From positions 124,001-188,000 of the forward strand of contig NZ_JACCCG010000002.1 of NCBI RefSeq assembly GCF_013410955.1: DNA of 64,000 nt, read 5' to 3'. Under the pieces are notes generated by a model. It saw nothing but the letters and a program-made list of their open reading frames with translations. It made no database searches and was not told the origin of the DNA. Source of the DNA: Microbacterium sp. AK009. GTDB lineage: Bacteria > Actinomycetota > Actinomycetes > Actinomycetales > Microbacteriaceae. Below, piece by piece: positions 55,087 through 62,813 of this stretch; position 1 is the first letter of the stretch, and every line of letters starts with the position of its first letter. Both the position numbers and the translations under genes were made by a program.

Positions 55087-55157
55087 AGGTGGCGACGGGA
55101 TTCGAACCCGTGTAAACGGCTTTGCAGGCCGGTGCCTAGCCGCTCGGCCACGCCACC
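55087..55157 (-). tRNA. tRNA-Cys (GCA)
   Basis: 71 nt: acceptor GGTGGCG/CGCCACC, anticodon loop CTGCAAA (GCA), T-loop TTCGAAT, discriminator U as usual for tRNA-Cys. Middle gene of the tRNA operon. Confidence 0.96.
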
Positions 55158-55212
55158 GTGTGTGGTTCGACCCACGCGTCGTGTCCATCCCGAAGGGTGG
55201 ACCCAGCACTCG

Positions 55213-55285
55213 AGCGGATGACGAGACTCGAACTCGCGACCCTCACCTTGGCAAGGTGATGCGCTACCAACTGCGCTACATCCGC
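55213..55285 (-). tRNA. tRNA-Gly (GCC)
   Basis: 73 nt: acceptor GCGGATG/CATCCGC, anticodon loop TTGCCAA (GCC), T-loop TTCGAGT, discriminator U. First gene of the operon, about 23 nt after the predicted transcription start. Confidence 0.96.
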
Positions 55286-55314
55286 ATGCTCCCGGCTTCC
55301 CGGGCGCTTCACCG

Positions 55315-55343
55315 ACTTTAGCCGATCCCGCGCCCGGTTCCAA
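55315..55343 (-). promoter_or_regulatory. Promoter of the tRNA Gly-Cys-Val operon
   Basis: -35 TTGGAA (55338-55343), a 17-nt spacer and -10 TAAAGT (55315-55320) on the minus strand. A good sigma-70-type promoter ahead of tRNA-Gly. Confidence 0.7.
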
Positions 55344-55404
55344 ACCAGCGCCGTCGCCGCGTGTCGCCACGGCACCCGGTTCGGACCGGGCCTCGGCATC
55401 CGGT

Positions 55405-55410
55405 AACATC
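55405..55410 (+). promoter_or_regulatory. -10 of tRNA-Val(CAC)
   Basis: TAACAT, 23 nt before the mature 5' end of the plus-strand tRNA-Val. A weak -35 (TTCGGA) lies 18 nt upstream. Confidence 0.5.
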
Positions 55411-55433
55411 GGAACCCGGCCCCCGGGCCGACG

Positions 55434-55509
55434 GGCGATTGGCGCAGTTGGTAGCGCGCTTCCTTCACACGGAAGAGGTCATCAGTTCGAGTCTGGTATC
55501 GCCCACCAC
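55434..55509 (+). tRNA. tRNA-Val (CAC)
   Basis: Plus strand, acceptor GGGCGAT/ATCGCCC, anticodon stem-loop CTTCC-TTCACAC-GGAAG (CAC), T-loop TTCGAGT; CCA is encoded (55507-55509). It decodes GUG. It differs enough from the GAC isoacceptor at the 3' end not to carry the island att core. Confidence 0.95.
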
Positions 55510-55518
55510 ATCCGGCCC

Positions 55519-56040
55519 TCACTTCGGTGCGGAGAACCGCCACCCGTACCTCTTGCGCAGCGCCTCGGCCACTGTCGTGAAGCGCCTGAGGTCCAGAGCA
55601 GCCGCTTCACGTCGCATCCCGCGATCGTGAACCGTGTAGAGCTGGTCGATGTCGACCCACGAGGGGCGGCCGCGGCTGTCCCACTTTCCCGTGCCGAGCG
55701 GCAGGTAGTCGTGATCGCCGTCGTGGGCCTGGCTGGTCAGGCGCACCGCGTAGACCCGATCAGCCGATGCCCGCCCGATGACGAGGACTGGACGATCCTT
55801 CCCGCGCCCGTCGTTCTCGACGTAGGGCACCCACGTCCAGACGATCTCCCCCGCGTCGGCGGTGCCGTCGGAGTCGGGGTCGTATTCGATGACGAGGTCT
55901 CGCGGCGGGCGGATGACCGCCTGCGTCGCGGTCGTCGGCCCTGAGGTCGGCCCTGCACCGAGTGAAGCAGAGCGAGATCCGCGGCGGCCCGCTCCGACGA
56001 GCGCCGCGAGGGAACCGAGGAGACCGCGCATTCGCACCAT
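55519..56040 (-). CDS. PemK/MazF-like protein
   Basis: A 173-residue protein. The core VWTWVPYVENDGRGKDRPVLVIGR resembles the first part of the MazF/PemK toxin fold, and SQAHDGDHDYLPLG the later part. The long N-terminus (about 60 residues) and lack of an antitoxin gene beside it make a toxin role unproven; such orphan proteins are common in Microbacteriaceae. It lies directly against tRNA-Val(CAC). Confidence 0.7.
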   Translation of the reverse strand: MVRMRGLLGSLAALVGAGRRGSRSASLGAGPTSGPTTATQAVIRPPRDLVIEYDPDSDGTADAGEIVWTWVPYVENDGRGKDRPVLVIGRASADRVYAVRLTSQAHDGDHDYLPLGTGKWDSRGRPSWVDIDQLYTVHDRGMRREAAALDLRRFTTVAEALRKRYGWRFSAPK

Positions 56041-56054
56041 GACGCCAACATACG

Positions 56055-56088
56055 CGGAGGGCGCCGCGCTCTCGCGCGACGCCCTCCG
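56055..56088. terminator. Hairpin after amt
   Basis: CGGAGGGCG and CGCCCTCCG form a perfect 9-bp stem between the amt stop and the PemK-like start. There is no U-tract, so termination efficiency is uncertain. Confidence 0.5.
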
Positions 56089-56106
56089 GATACGGCCCTG
56101 TGTTGC

Positions 56107-57375
56107 TCAGCCCCGGGTGTCGGTGAGGACGTAACCCTCCTCGCCGTGCACCACGGTGTCGATGCCGGCGACCTCGTCCTCGTTCTTGACGCGGAAACCG
56201 ATGGTCTTCTGGATCGCGAAGCCGATGATCCAGGCCAGCACGAAGGAGTAGGCCAGAACAGCCACCGCGGCGATCGCCTGGACGAGCAGCTGCGTGCCGT
56301 CACCGCCCATGAACAGGCCGGTGCCGTTGGCGAAGAAGCCGATGTACAGCGTTCCGACCAGGCCACCGACGAGGTGGATGCCGACCACGTCGAGCGAGTC
56401 GTCGAAGCCCCAGGCGTACTTGAGCTCGATCGCGAGGGCGCAGACGACACCCGCGACGATGCCGAGCAGGATCGCCCAGATCGGGTCGAGCGAGGCGCAG
56501 GCGGGGGTGATGGCCACGAGACCCGCGACCGCGCCCGAAGCGGCACCGACCGAGGTGGGCTTGCCGTCCTTGATCTTCTCCACCACCAGCCAGGCCAGCA
56601 GGGCAGCGGCAGGGGCGGCGATGGTGTTGACGAACGCCAGGGCGGCCACGCCGTCTGCTGCCAGCTCGGAGCCGGCGTTGAAACCGAACCAGCCGAACCA
56701 CAGCAGACCGGCACCCAGCAGAACGAACGGCGGGTTGTGGGGCACGTGCACGCCCTTCTGGAAGCCGACACGCTTGCCGAGCACCAGGGCCAGCGCGAGA
56801 GCGGCGGCACCGGCGTTGATGTGCACCGCCGTTCCACCGGCGAAGTCGATCGCTCCGACTCCGAACGTCTCCTGGAGGCCGTAGGTGATCCAGCCTCCGT
56901 AAGCGAAGCTGCCGTCTTCGGCGAGTCCGAAGTTGAACACCCAGCTGGCGACCGGGAAGTAGACGATCGTCGCCCACAGGCCCGCGAAGACCAGCCACGC
57001 GCCGAACTTGGCCCGGTCGGCGATCGCCCCCGAGACCAGCGCGACCGTGAGGATCGCGAACGTCGCCTGGAACGCGACGAAGGCCAGCGGCGGGTAGGCG
57101 GCACCCTCGGGCACTTCGAGGAGGCTCGTCAGTCCGAGTGCGGACCAGTCGATCGCCCACGGGGCGACCAGACCGTCAGCCCCGGGGAACGCGATCGCGT
57201 ATCCGTAGAGCACCCACAGGACTCCGATGAGTCCGAGCGAGCCGAAGCTGAGCATCATCATGCTGATGACGCTCTTGGCCTTCACCAGTCCGCCGTAGAA
57301 GAACGCCAGCCCTGGCGTCATCAGCAGGACGAGTGCAGCCGCGATGAGCATGAATGCGGTATTGCCTTGATCCAT
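56107..57375 (-). CDS. amt: Ammonium transporter
   Basis: A 422-residue Amt/MEP/Rh channel with about 11 membrane helices. It shows the family signatures DFAGGTAVHINAGAAALALA and the pore His region GWFGFNAGSE and DVVGIHLVGGLVGTLY. A PII-type glnK gene does not follow it. A GlnR-type box lies about 95 bp upstream, so nitrogen control is likely. Confidence 0.95.
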   Translation of the reverse strand: MDQGNTAFMLIAAALVLLMTPGLAFFYGGLVKAKSVISMMMLSFGSLGLIGVLWVLYGYAIAFPGADGLVAPWAIDWSALGLTSLLEVPEGAAYPPLAFVAFQATFAILTVALVSGAIADRAKFGAWLVFAGLWATIVYFPVASWVFNFGLAEDGSFAYGGWITYGLQETFGVGAIDFAGGTAVHINAGAAALALALVLGKRVGFQKGVHVPHNPPFVLLGAGLLWFGWFGFNAGSELAADGVAALAFVNTIAAPAAALLAWLVVEKIKDGKPTSVGAASGAVAGLVAITPACASLDPIWAILLGIVAGVVCALAIELKYAWGFDDSLDVVGIHLVGGLVGTLYIGFFANGTGLFMGGDGTQLLVQAIAAVAVLAYSFVLAWIIGFAIQKTIGFRVKNEDEVAGIDTVVHGEEGYVLTDTRG

Positions 57376-57467
57376 CTCTCAGGAGAACCTCTCTGCGGGG
57401 ACGCAGGATGTAGCGTCGGGTGGCACCCAGTGTGCTGATCCGCGGTTTCGCCCGCCGTGCGCACCGT

Positions 57468-57483
57468 GTTTCGAGTCGGTTAC
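57468..57483 (-). promoter_or_regulatory. GlnR box upstream of amt
   Basis: On the minus strand GTAAC-CGACTC-GAAAC, an exact match to the actinobacterial GlnR half-site pair gTnAC-n6-GaAAC. A further imperfect palindrome GGTAAAC-ATCAG-GTTTCC lies at about 57498-57515. Confidence 0.65.
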
Positions 57484-57587
57484 GCGAGGGCCATGCAGGT
57501 AAACATCAGGTTTCCGGATGCCGCGAAGCGGCCACGACGGCGCTACGAAACGGCTCCGCACGCGGCGCGGAGCGACGGTACCCGCGC

Positions 57588-58622
57588 TCAGGCAAGGGTG
57601 GACGCGATGAGACGCGACGTCGCGCGCAAGTACTTCTTGCGATACCCGCCGCTGAGCATCTCGGCCGGGAAGACCTGATCGAGGGAGAGTCCGGTTGCGC
57701 GGATCGGGAGCTGGGCGTCGTAGACGCGGTCGATGAAGGCGACGAAGCGGAGAGCCGCCGACTGGTCGTGGAAGGCGCGCACATCCCGCATCCCGATCAT
57801 TCCGACGCCGTCGATGAGACGGATGTAGCGCGAGGGATGAACACGGGCGAGATGGGCGATGAGCTCGTCGAACGCGTCGTCCGAGACGATCGTCCGCGTC
57901 GCGGCGTCGGCGATCGTGCGGGCGTACTCGGCGTCGTCGAGGGTGACGGCGTGGCCGTCGAGCGAGCGGTGCCGGTAGTCGGTGCCGTCGATGCGGATGG
58001 TCTCGAAGTTCGCCGCCATCGCGTGGATCTCACGGAGGAAGTCCTGCGCGGCGAACCGGCCCTCACCGAGGGCGTTCGGCGGGGTGTTGGACGTCGCGGC
58101 GAGCTTCGTGCCGCCGGCGACCAGTTCCCCGAGAAGCCGGGTCATCACCATCGTGTCGCCCGGGTCGTCCAGCTCGAACTCGTCGATGCACATGAGGTCG
58201 GTGCCGCGAAACAGCTCCACCGTCTTCTGGTAGCCGAGCGCCCCGACCAGCGCGGTGTACTCAATGAACGAGCCGAAGTACTTCCGCCGTGCGGGCATCG
58301 CGTGATAGACCGCGGCGAGCAGGTGGGTCTTCCCGACGCCGAATCCGCCGTCGAGATAGACGCCCGGCTTGGTCTCGGGCTGCTTCTTCGCGCGCCGGAA
58401 CAAGCCGCCGCGCTCGGGGGCGGGGCCGCCTCCGACGAAAGACATCAGGTAGTCCTTCGCGCCCTGCTGCGACGGATACTCAGGGTCGGCCCGGTAGGAG
58501 TCGAAGGTCGCCGAGGCGAACTGCGGCGGCGGGGTCAGGGCGGCCACCATGTCGGCACCGGAGATCTGCGAGTCGCGACTCGTGAGGTGGATGACACCGG
58601 TTCCGGTGCGGGTTGCAGTCAT
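57588..58622 (-). CDS. zapE: Cell division protein ZapE (AFG1-like ATPase)
   Basis: A 344-residue AFG1/ZapE ATPase. Walker A GGFGVGKTHLLAAVYHAM, Walker B DLMCIDEFELDDPGD, and TSNTPPNALGEGRF are all characteristic. In E. coli ZapE associates with the Z-ring; the actinobacterial role is little known. Divergent from the rhodanese gene; their -10 hexamers overlap at 58683-58692. Confidence 0.92.
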   Translation of the reverse strand: MTATRTGTGVIHLTSRDSQISGADMVAALTPPPQFASATFDSYRADPEYPSQQGAKDYLMSFVGGGPAPERGGLFRRAKKQPETKPGVYLDGGFGVGKTHLLAAVYHAMPARRKYFGSFIEYTALVGALGYQKTVELFRGTDLMCIDEFELDDPGDTMVMTRLLGELVAGGTKLAATSNTPPNALGEGRFAAQDFLREIHAMAANFETIRIDGTDYRHRSLDGHAVTLDDAEYARTIADAATRTIVSDDAFDELIAHLARVHPSRYIRLIDGVGMIGMRDVRAFHDQSAALRFVAFIDRVYDAQLPIRATGLSLDQVFPAEMLSGGYRKKYLRATSRLIASTLA

Positions 58623-58682
58623 GAACGTCCTGTGTCGCCGTCTTACGGATGTCGAAGCCGAGGGTGCGACACGGCGCAGCGG

Positions 58683-58692
58683 ATCCTAGGCT
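58683..58692. promoter_or_regulatory. Overlapping divergent -10 pair (zapE / rhodanese)
   Basis: ATCCTAGGCT holds TAGGCT on the plus strand (58687-58692) and TAGGAT on the minus strand (58688-58683), sharing the two central bases of the CTAG core. Both fit the TAnnnT pattern and face opposite genes. Confidence 0.5.
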
Positions 58693-58756
58693 CGAGGGGA
58701 CGGTTACACCCTACGCCGTCCATCCGTCTCCCCCGACATCTCGAGGAGTGTGCCCC

Positions 58757-59662
58757 GTGCCCGTGGAGTTCGATACGTCATCGCCCAAGTTCGCCGAGTA
58801 CGCCGACCCGGGGCGCCTGGTGACCGGCGCGTGGCTGGAGGAACGATTGGGGACTCCCGGGCTGGTGGTGGTCGAGTCCGACGAGGACGTGCTGCTCTAC
58901 GAGACGGGCCACATCCCGGGCGCCGTGAAGGTCGACTGGCACACCGAGTTGAACGACCCCGTGGTGCGCGACTACGTCGACGGCGAGGGCTTCGCCGAGC
59001 TGCTCAGCCGCAAGGGGATCGCGCGTGACGACACGGTCGTGATCTACGGCGACAAAAACAACTGGTGGGCCGCCTACGCCCTGTGGGTGTTCTCGCTCTT
59101 CGGCCACGAAGACGTCCGGCTGCTCGACGGCGGCCGCGATCGGTGGATCGCCGAGGGGCGGCCCCTGACGACGGAGGCGAGCACCCCGGCCGCCACCGAC
59201 TACCCCGTCGTCCCGCGGGACGACACCGCCCTCCGCGCCTACAAGGAGGACGTGCTCGCCCACCTCGGCAACCCGCTGATCGACGTCCGCTCGCCCGAGG
59301 AGTACAACGGCACCCGCACGACCGCCCCCGCCTACCCCGAGGAGGGCGCGCTGCGCGCCGGCCACATCCCGAGTGCGAAGAACGTGCCGTGGGCGCGGGC
59401 CGTCGCCGAGGACGGCGGGTTCAAGCCCCGCGCGGAGCTCGAGCAGATCTACCGCGACGAGGTCGGACTCACCGGGACTCAGCCGATCGTGGCCTACTGC
59501 CGGATCGGCGAACGCTCCAGTCACACCTGGTTCGTCCTGCGGCACCTCCTCGGCTTCTCCGACGTGCGCAACTACGACGGGTCGTGGACCGAGTGGGGGT
59601 CGGCGGTGCGAGTGCCGATCGTGGCCGGCGACGAGCCGGGAGAGCTCCCCGGCCGCGCCTGA
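58757..59662 (+). CDS. Thiosulfate/3-mercaptopyruvate sulfurtransferase (tandem rhodanese)
   Basis: A 301-residue two-domain rhodanese. The first domain is inactive (no Cys at [12 protein letters not shown]), the second has the catalytic Cys in [15 protein letters not shown] (near residue 243). It passes sulfane sulfur to acceptors. The GTG start follows GAGGAG. SufE follows after 42 nt, the usual actinobacterial sulfurtransferase-SufE pair. Confidence 0.92.
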   Translation: MPVEFDTSSPKFAEYADPGRLVTGAWLEERLGTPGLVVVESDEDVLLYETGHIPGAVKVDWHTELNDPVVRDYVDGEGFAELLSRKGIARDDTVVIYGDKNNWWAAYALWVFSLFGHEDVRLLDGGRDRWIAEGRPLTTEASTPAATDYPVVPRDDTALRAYKEDVLAHLGNPLIDVRSPEEYNGTRTTAPAYPEEGALRAGHIPSAKNVPWARAVAEDGGFKPRAELEQIYRDEVGLTGTQPIVAYCRIGERSSHTWFVLRHLLGFSDVRNYDGSWTEWGSAVRVPIVAGDEPGELPGRA

Positions 59663-59704
59663 GTCGCCGGGCGGGCGCGCCGAGGGCGTGGGAGGATGGC
59701 GGGG

Positions 59705-60166
59705 ATGACTTCCCCCGACGTTTCCTCGGATGTTCCCGCCGCCCTGGCGGCGATCCGCGACGACTTCCTCGAACTCCCCGAGCAGGAGCGCCTGCAGCTC
59801 CTGCTGGAGTTCTCGCATGACCTCCCGGCCATCCCCGATGAGCTCGCCGATCACCCTGAGCTGCTCGAGCGCGTGGCCGAATGCCAGTCGCCGGTGTTCA
59901 TCATCGTGGACGTCGGCCCCGACCAGATCGTGGCGATGCACGCGACCGCGCCGGCTGAGGCGCCGACCACGCGGGGCTTCGCCAGCATCCTGGTCCAGGG
60001 GCTGAGCGGCCTCACGGCCGACGAGGTCCTCGCCGTCCCCGACGACTATCCCCAGAGCATCGGCCTGACCCGTGCGGTGTCGCCTCTGCGGATTGCGGGA
60101 ATGACGGGCATGCTCGGGCGCGCGAAGCGTCAGGTGCGCGCCAAACGGGGCGATACCGCGGGATGA
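59705..60166 (+). CDS. sufE: SufE-family sulfur acceptor
   Basis: A 153-residue SufE. The sulfur-accepting Cys is in VAECQSPVFIIVD (near residue 63). SufE-type proteins take persulfide sulfur and hand it to the cluster-assembly machinery; here the donor may be the adjacent rhodanese. The start MTSPDVSS is preferred over an upstream ATG 9 nt earlier. The stop overlaps the next gene (ATGA). Confidence 0.9.
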   Translation: MTSPDVSSDVPAALAAIRDDFLELPEQERLQLLLEFSHDLPAIPDELADHPELLERVAECQSPVFIIVDVGPDQIVAMHATAPAEAPTTRGFASILVQGLSGLTADEVLAVPDDYPQSIGLTRAVSPLRIAGMTGMLGRAKRQVRAKRGDTAG

Positions 60167-60942
60167 CCGCGCCGGGTTCGGGACGCGACTCCGCGTCGGC
60201 GGGGCGCTGGGTGACAGAGGTCATCCCGAGCTCCCTCGAGCGCGTGGACACCGCCGACGACACCGCAGCCGAGTGGATGTCGCGGCGCTACCGCAGCCCG
60301 CACGCGGCGTTCGTCCGTCTGAATATGGTCACCACGCTGACCGGTTCCTCGGCGGGCGAGGACGGATCCAGTACGTCCATCAGCTCGCGCGTGGACCGGA
60401 TGATCCTCGGTGCGATCCGCCGTGAGGCCGACGTGGTCGTCGTCGGGGCGGAGACCGTCCGTGCGGAAGGCTCCGTGCTGCCGAAGACCGCCCGCCTGGC
60501 GATCGTGACCGCCTCGGGCGCGCTCGGCGGCGGCTCGCTTCGGCGCCGTGATGGCCGGGAAGCCCCGCCGGCCCTCCTCCTCTGCCGTCCCGAGCACGCC
60601 ACCCGGGTGGCCGCCGCGATCGGCGACGCACCCGCCGAGGTCGTCGCCGTGCCGTCTTCGGACTCGCCCGGTGAAGACGCCGCGCGGCTGCATCCGGCCG
60701 ACATCGTGCGCGCGCTGCGCGAACGCGGTCTCAGCCGCATCGTGTGCGAGGGCGGCGCGGGCCTGGCGACGCAGTTCGTGCAGTCGGGGGTGGTCGACGA
60801 GGTCTGCGTCACCGTCTCACCGTTCCTGGAACCGGTGCACCACCCCTTCCTGTCCCTCGCTACACCGGTGGCGTCCGAGGTCACGGGGATGCTCGTCGAC
60901 GACGCCGGCTTCAGCTACCGGCGTCTGACGATCCGCCGTTGA
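60163..60942 (+). CDS. RibD C-terminal-like pyrimidine reductase family protein
   Basis: A 259-residue dihydrofolate-reductase-fold protein related to the RibD reductase domain: RLNMVTTLTGSSAG, READVVVVGAETVRAEG and RIVCEGGAGLATQFVQSGV. It may act in riboflavin synthesis, but it stands apart from rib genes, so the substrate is not certain. Overlaps sufE (ATGA), and its 3' end overlaps the convergent hydrolase gene by 32 nt. Confidence 0.85.
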   Translation: MTAPGSGRDSASAGRWVTEVIPSSLERVDTADDTAAEWMSRRYRSPHAAFVRLNMVTTLTGSSAGEDGSSTSISSRVDRMILGAIRREADVVVVGAETVRAEGSVLPKTARLAIVTASGALGGGSLRRRDGREAPPALLLCRPEHATRVAAAIGDAPAEVVAVPSSDSPGEDAARLHPADIVRALRERGLSRIVCEGGAGLATQFVQSGVVDEVCVTVSPFLEPVHHPFLSLATPVASEVTGMLVDDAGFSYRRLTIRR

Positions 60943-62200
60943 GTTGCGAGGGCCCGCCGTCTGCGTCGTCGGGCCGGGTGCCGTCGACGTCGACGCTCAG
61001 CCCATGGCGCCCGAGCCACGTGCGGATCGCGCTGCTCCACCGCTCCTGGTCGTAGTTCCACAGCTTGGTGTGCCGTGCCACGTCGAAGACGATGAGTTCG
61101 ACCAGGTCGGGGCGGGCGACCACGAGATCGTGTGAGGCGTCGGAGGGCACGAACCCGTCGTCGTCGCTGTGCAGGATGAGGATGGGGTGGCGCAGCTCGC
61201 CGGCGCGCGCCACCACGTCGAGCTGGTCGAACGGGATCGGTCCGCCGGTGCGGGTCAGCGGTGTCGTCCACTCGCTGGCAAGGGCGCCGAGGGCGAGACC
61301 CGTCACCGGCGCCGGGAGCCCCATCATCTTCGCCTGGTAGTTCAGGACGATCCGCCAATCGACGACGGGCGACTCGAGGATGAGACCGGCGATCACTTGA
61401 CGGTGTGGGGAGTTCAACGAGACCTGGAGCGCGATCGCGCCGCCCATCGACCACCCCATCAGGATGATCCGCCGGGCGCCGCGGCGGCGGGCGAAGCCGA
61501 CGGCGGCGTCGACATCGCGCCACTCGGTGGCGCCGAGTGCGTAGGTCCCGGTCCGACTGCGCGGAGCCTCGCCGTCATTGCGGTAGGACACGACGAGGGA
61601 GGTGATCCCGAGGGCGTGGAACACCGGCACGGCGCGGAGGCATTCCGAGCGAGTGGTGCCGCGTCCGTGGATCTGGATGACCCAGGTCTCGGTCGCCTCG
61701 TCGGAGGGTTCCGCCGGGAAGAGCCACGCTGGACACGGCCCGACCCCGGAACCGATGAGTTCGGAGGAGAAGGGTAGGTGCAGCTCTTCGGGGCGTTCGT
61801 AGTACCACCCGCTGAAGGCGGCGTCCGGCGCCACACCCGCTCCGGGGGGAACGTGAGTGAGGAGCTTGCGCTTGACGGCGAGGGCGTCTTCGTCGAGCAC
61901 GGACCCGAGCTTGAGGTAGCCGGTGTCGCCGGCGGTGAACAACCCGTAACGCCCGGGGAGGACGGTGTCCTCGGTGCGGGAGAGCGTGATGGTCTGAGCG
62001 GCGGGATCGACCGCCAGGATGCGGGTGTCGGCCACCCGGACGGCAGGCGTCACCACGCGCCGCGCGACCCGCACCGACACCACGGCGAGCACACCGACGG
62101 CGGCGGCGAGGGCAGCGCTGAGGATGGCGACCGCAGCCCGGACTCCACCTGCGAACCCGGGTGTGGCGCCGGAGGGTGCGGCGCGCCTGGAGTCGACCAT
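60911..62200 (-). CDS. Membrane-anchored alpha/beta hydrolase
   Basis: A 429-residue protein with an N-terminal membrane segment (AAVAILSAALAAAVGVLAVV, about residues 22-41) and an alpha/beta-hydrolase domain. The nucleophile elbow is LMGWSMGGAIAL, the acid is in ILILHSDDDGFVP, and the late His is in VARHTKLWN. Substrate unknown. Divergent from the DUF3000 gene with overlapping -10 boxes. Confidence 0.88.
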   Translation of the reverse strand: MVDSRRAAPSGATPGFAGGVRAAVAILSAALAAAVGVLAVVSVRVARRVVTPAVRVADTRILAVDPAAQTITLSRTEDTVLPGRYGLFTAGDTGYLKLGSVLDEDALAVKRKLLTHVPPGAGVAPDAAFSGWYYERPEELHLPFSSELIGSGVGPCPAWLFPAEPSDEATETWVIQIHGRGTTRSECLRAVPVFHALGITSLVVSYRNDGEAPRSRTGTYALGATEWRDVDAAVGFARRRGARRIILMGWSMGGAIALQVSLNSPHRQVIAGLILESPVVDWRIVLNYQAKMMGLPAPVTGLALGALASEWTTPLTRTGGPIPFDQLDVVARAGELRHPILILHSDDDGFVPSDASHDLVVARPDLVELIVFDVARHTKLWNYDQERWSSAIRTWLGRHGLSVDVDGTRPDDADGGPSQLNGGSSDAGS

Positions 62201-62209
62201 CGAGCGATC

Positions 62210-62219
62210 ACTCTAGTCT
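62210..62219. promoter_or_regulatory. Overlapping divergent -10 pair (hydrolase / DUF3000)
   Basis: ACTCTAGTCT holds TAGTCT on the plus strand (62214-62219, 6 nt before the DUF3000 GTG) and TAGAGT on the minus strand (62215-62210, 9 nt before the hydrolase ATG). Like the pair at 58683-58692, the two hexamers share the centre of a CTAG core. Confidence 0.55.
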
Positions 62220-62225
62220 GTCCGC

Positions 62226-62813
62226 GTGGCTGACCAAGGAACCCCGGCGACGACGGCGTTCGCTCTCGCCGCGGAGGCCGTGCGGGCGACGACGTTCCGA
62301 GAGGACTTCGTGGTGCGGGAGATCCCTGCGCCGGCGGGCCTCGCGCCCGACGCGATCGCGCTCGCCGGAGACGTGCGGCCAGACGACGACGGCGTGGATT
62401 CACCCTACGGAACGGGCCGCTTCATCCTTCTTCACGACGAGTCCGAACCGGCGGCGTGGGGAGGGCCGTGGCGCATCGTCTGCTTCGCACAGGCACCTCT
62501 GGAAGCCGACATCGGTGTGGATCCGCTGCTGGCCGACGTGGCCTGGTCGTGGCTGATCGACGCCCTCGACTCGCGTCACGCCGCGTACCATTCGGCATCG
62601 GGCACCGCGACCAAGACCCTGTCGAAGGGTTTCGGTTCGCTCGCGGAGGAGGGGGACGGCGCCCAGATCGAGCTGCGGGCGTCCTGGTCTCCGGACGGCG
62701 ACATGACCCTGCATGTGGAAGCCTGGAGCGAACTGGTCTGCATGCTCGCCGGGCTCCCGCCGGGGTCGGAGGGCATTGCGGTCTTCGGTCCCCGGAGGAC
62801 GATGCGTGACTGA
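62226..62813 (+). CDS. DUF3000 protein
   Basis: A 195-residue actinobacterial DUF3000 protein (GRFILLHDESEPAAWGGPWR, DALDSRHAAYHSASGTATKT). Function unknown. It is nearly always upstream of an RNase D gene, as here, with an 8-nt overlap. GTG start 6 nt after the -10 (leaderless). Confidence 0.9.
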   Translation: MADQGTPATTAFALAAEAVRATTFREDFVVREIPAPAGLAPDAIALAGDVRPDDDGVDSPYGTGRFILLHDESEPAAWGGPWRIVCFAQAPLEADIGVDPLLADVAWSWLIDALDSRHAAYHSASGTATKTLSKGFGSLAEEGDGAQIELRASWSPDGDMTLHVEAWSELVCMLAGLPPGSEGIAVFGPRRTMRD

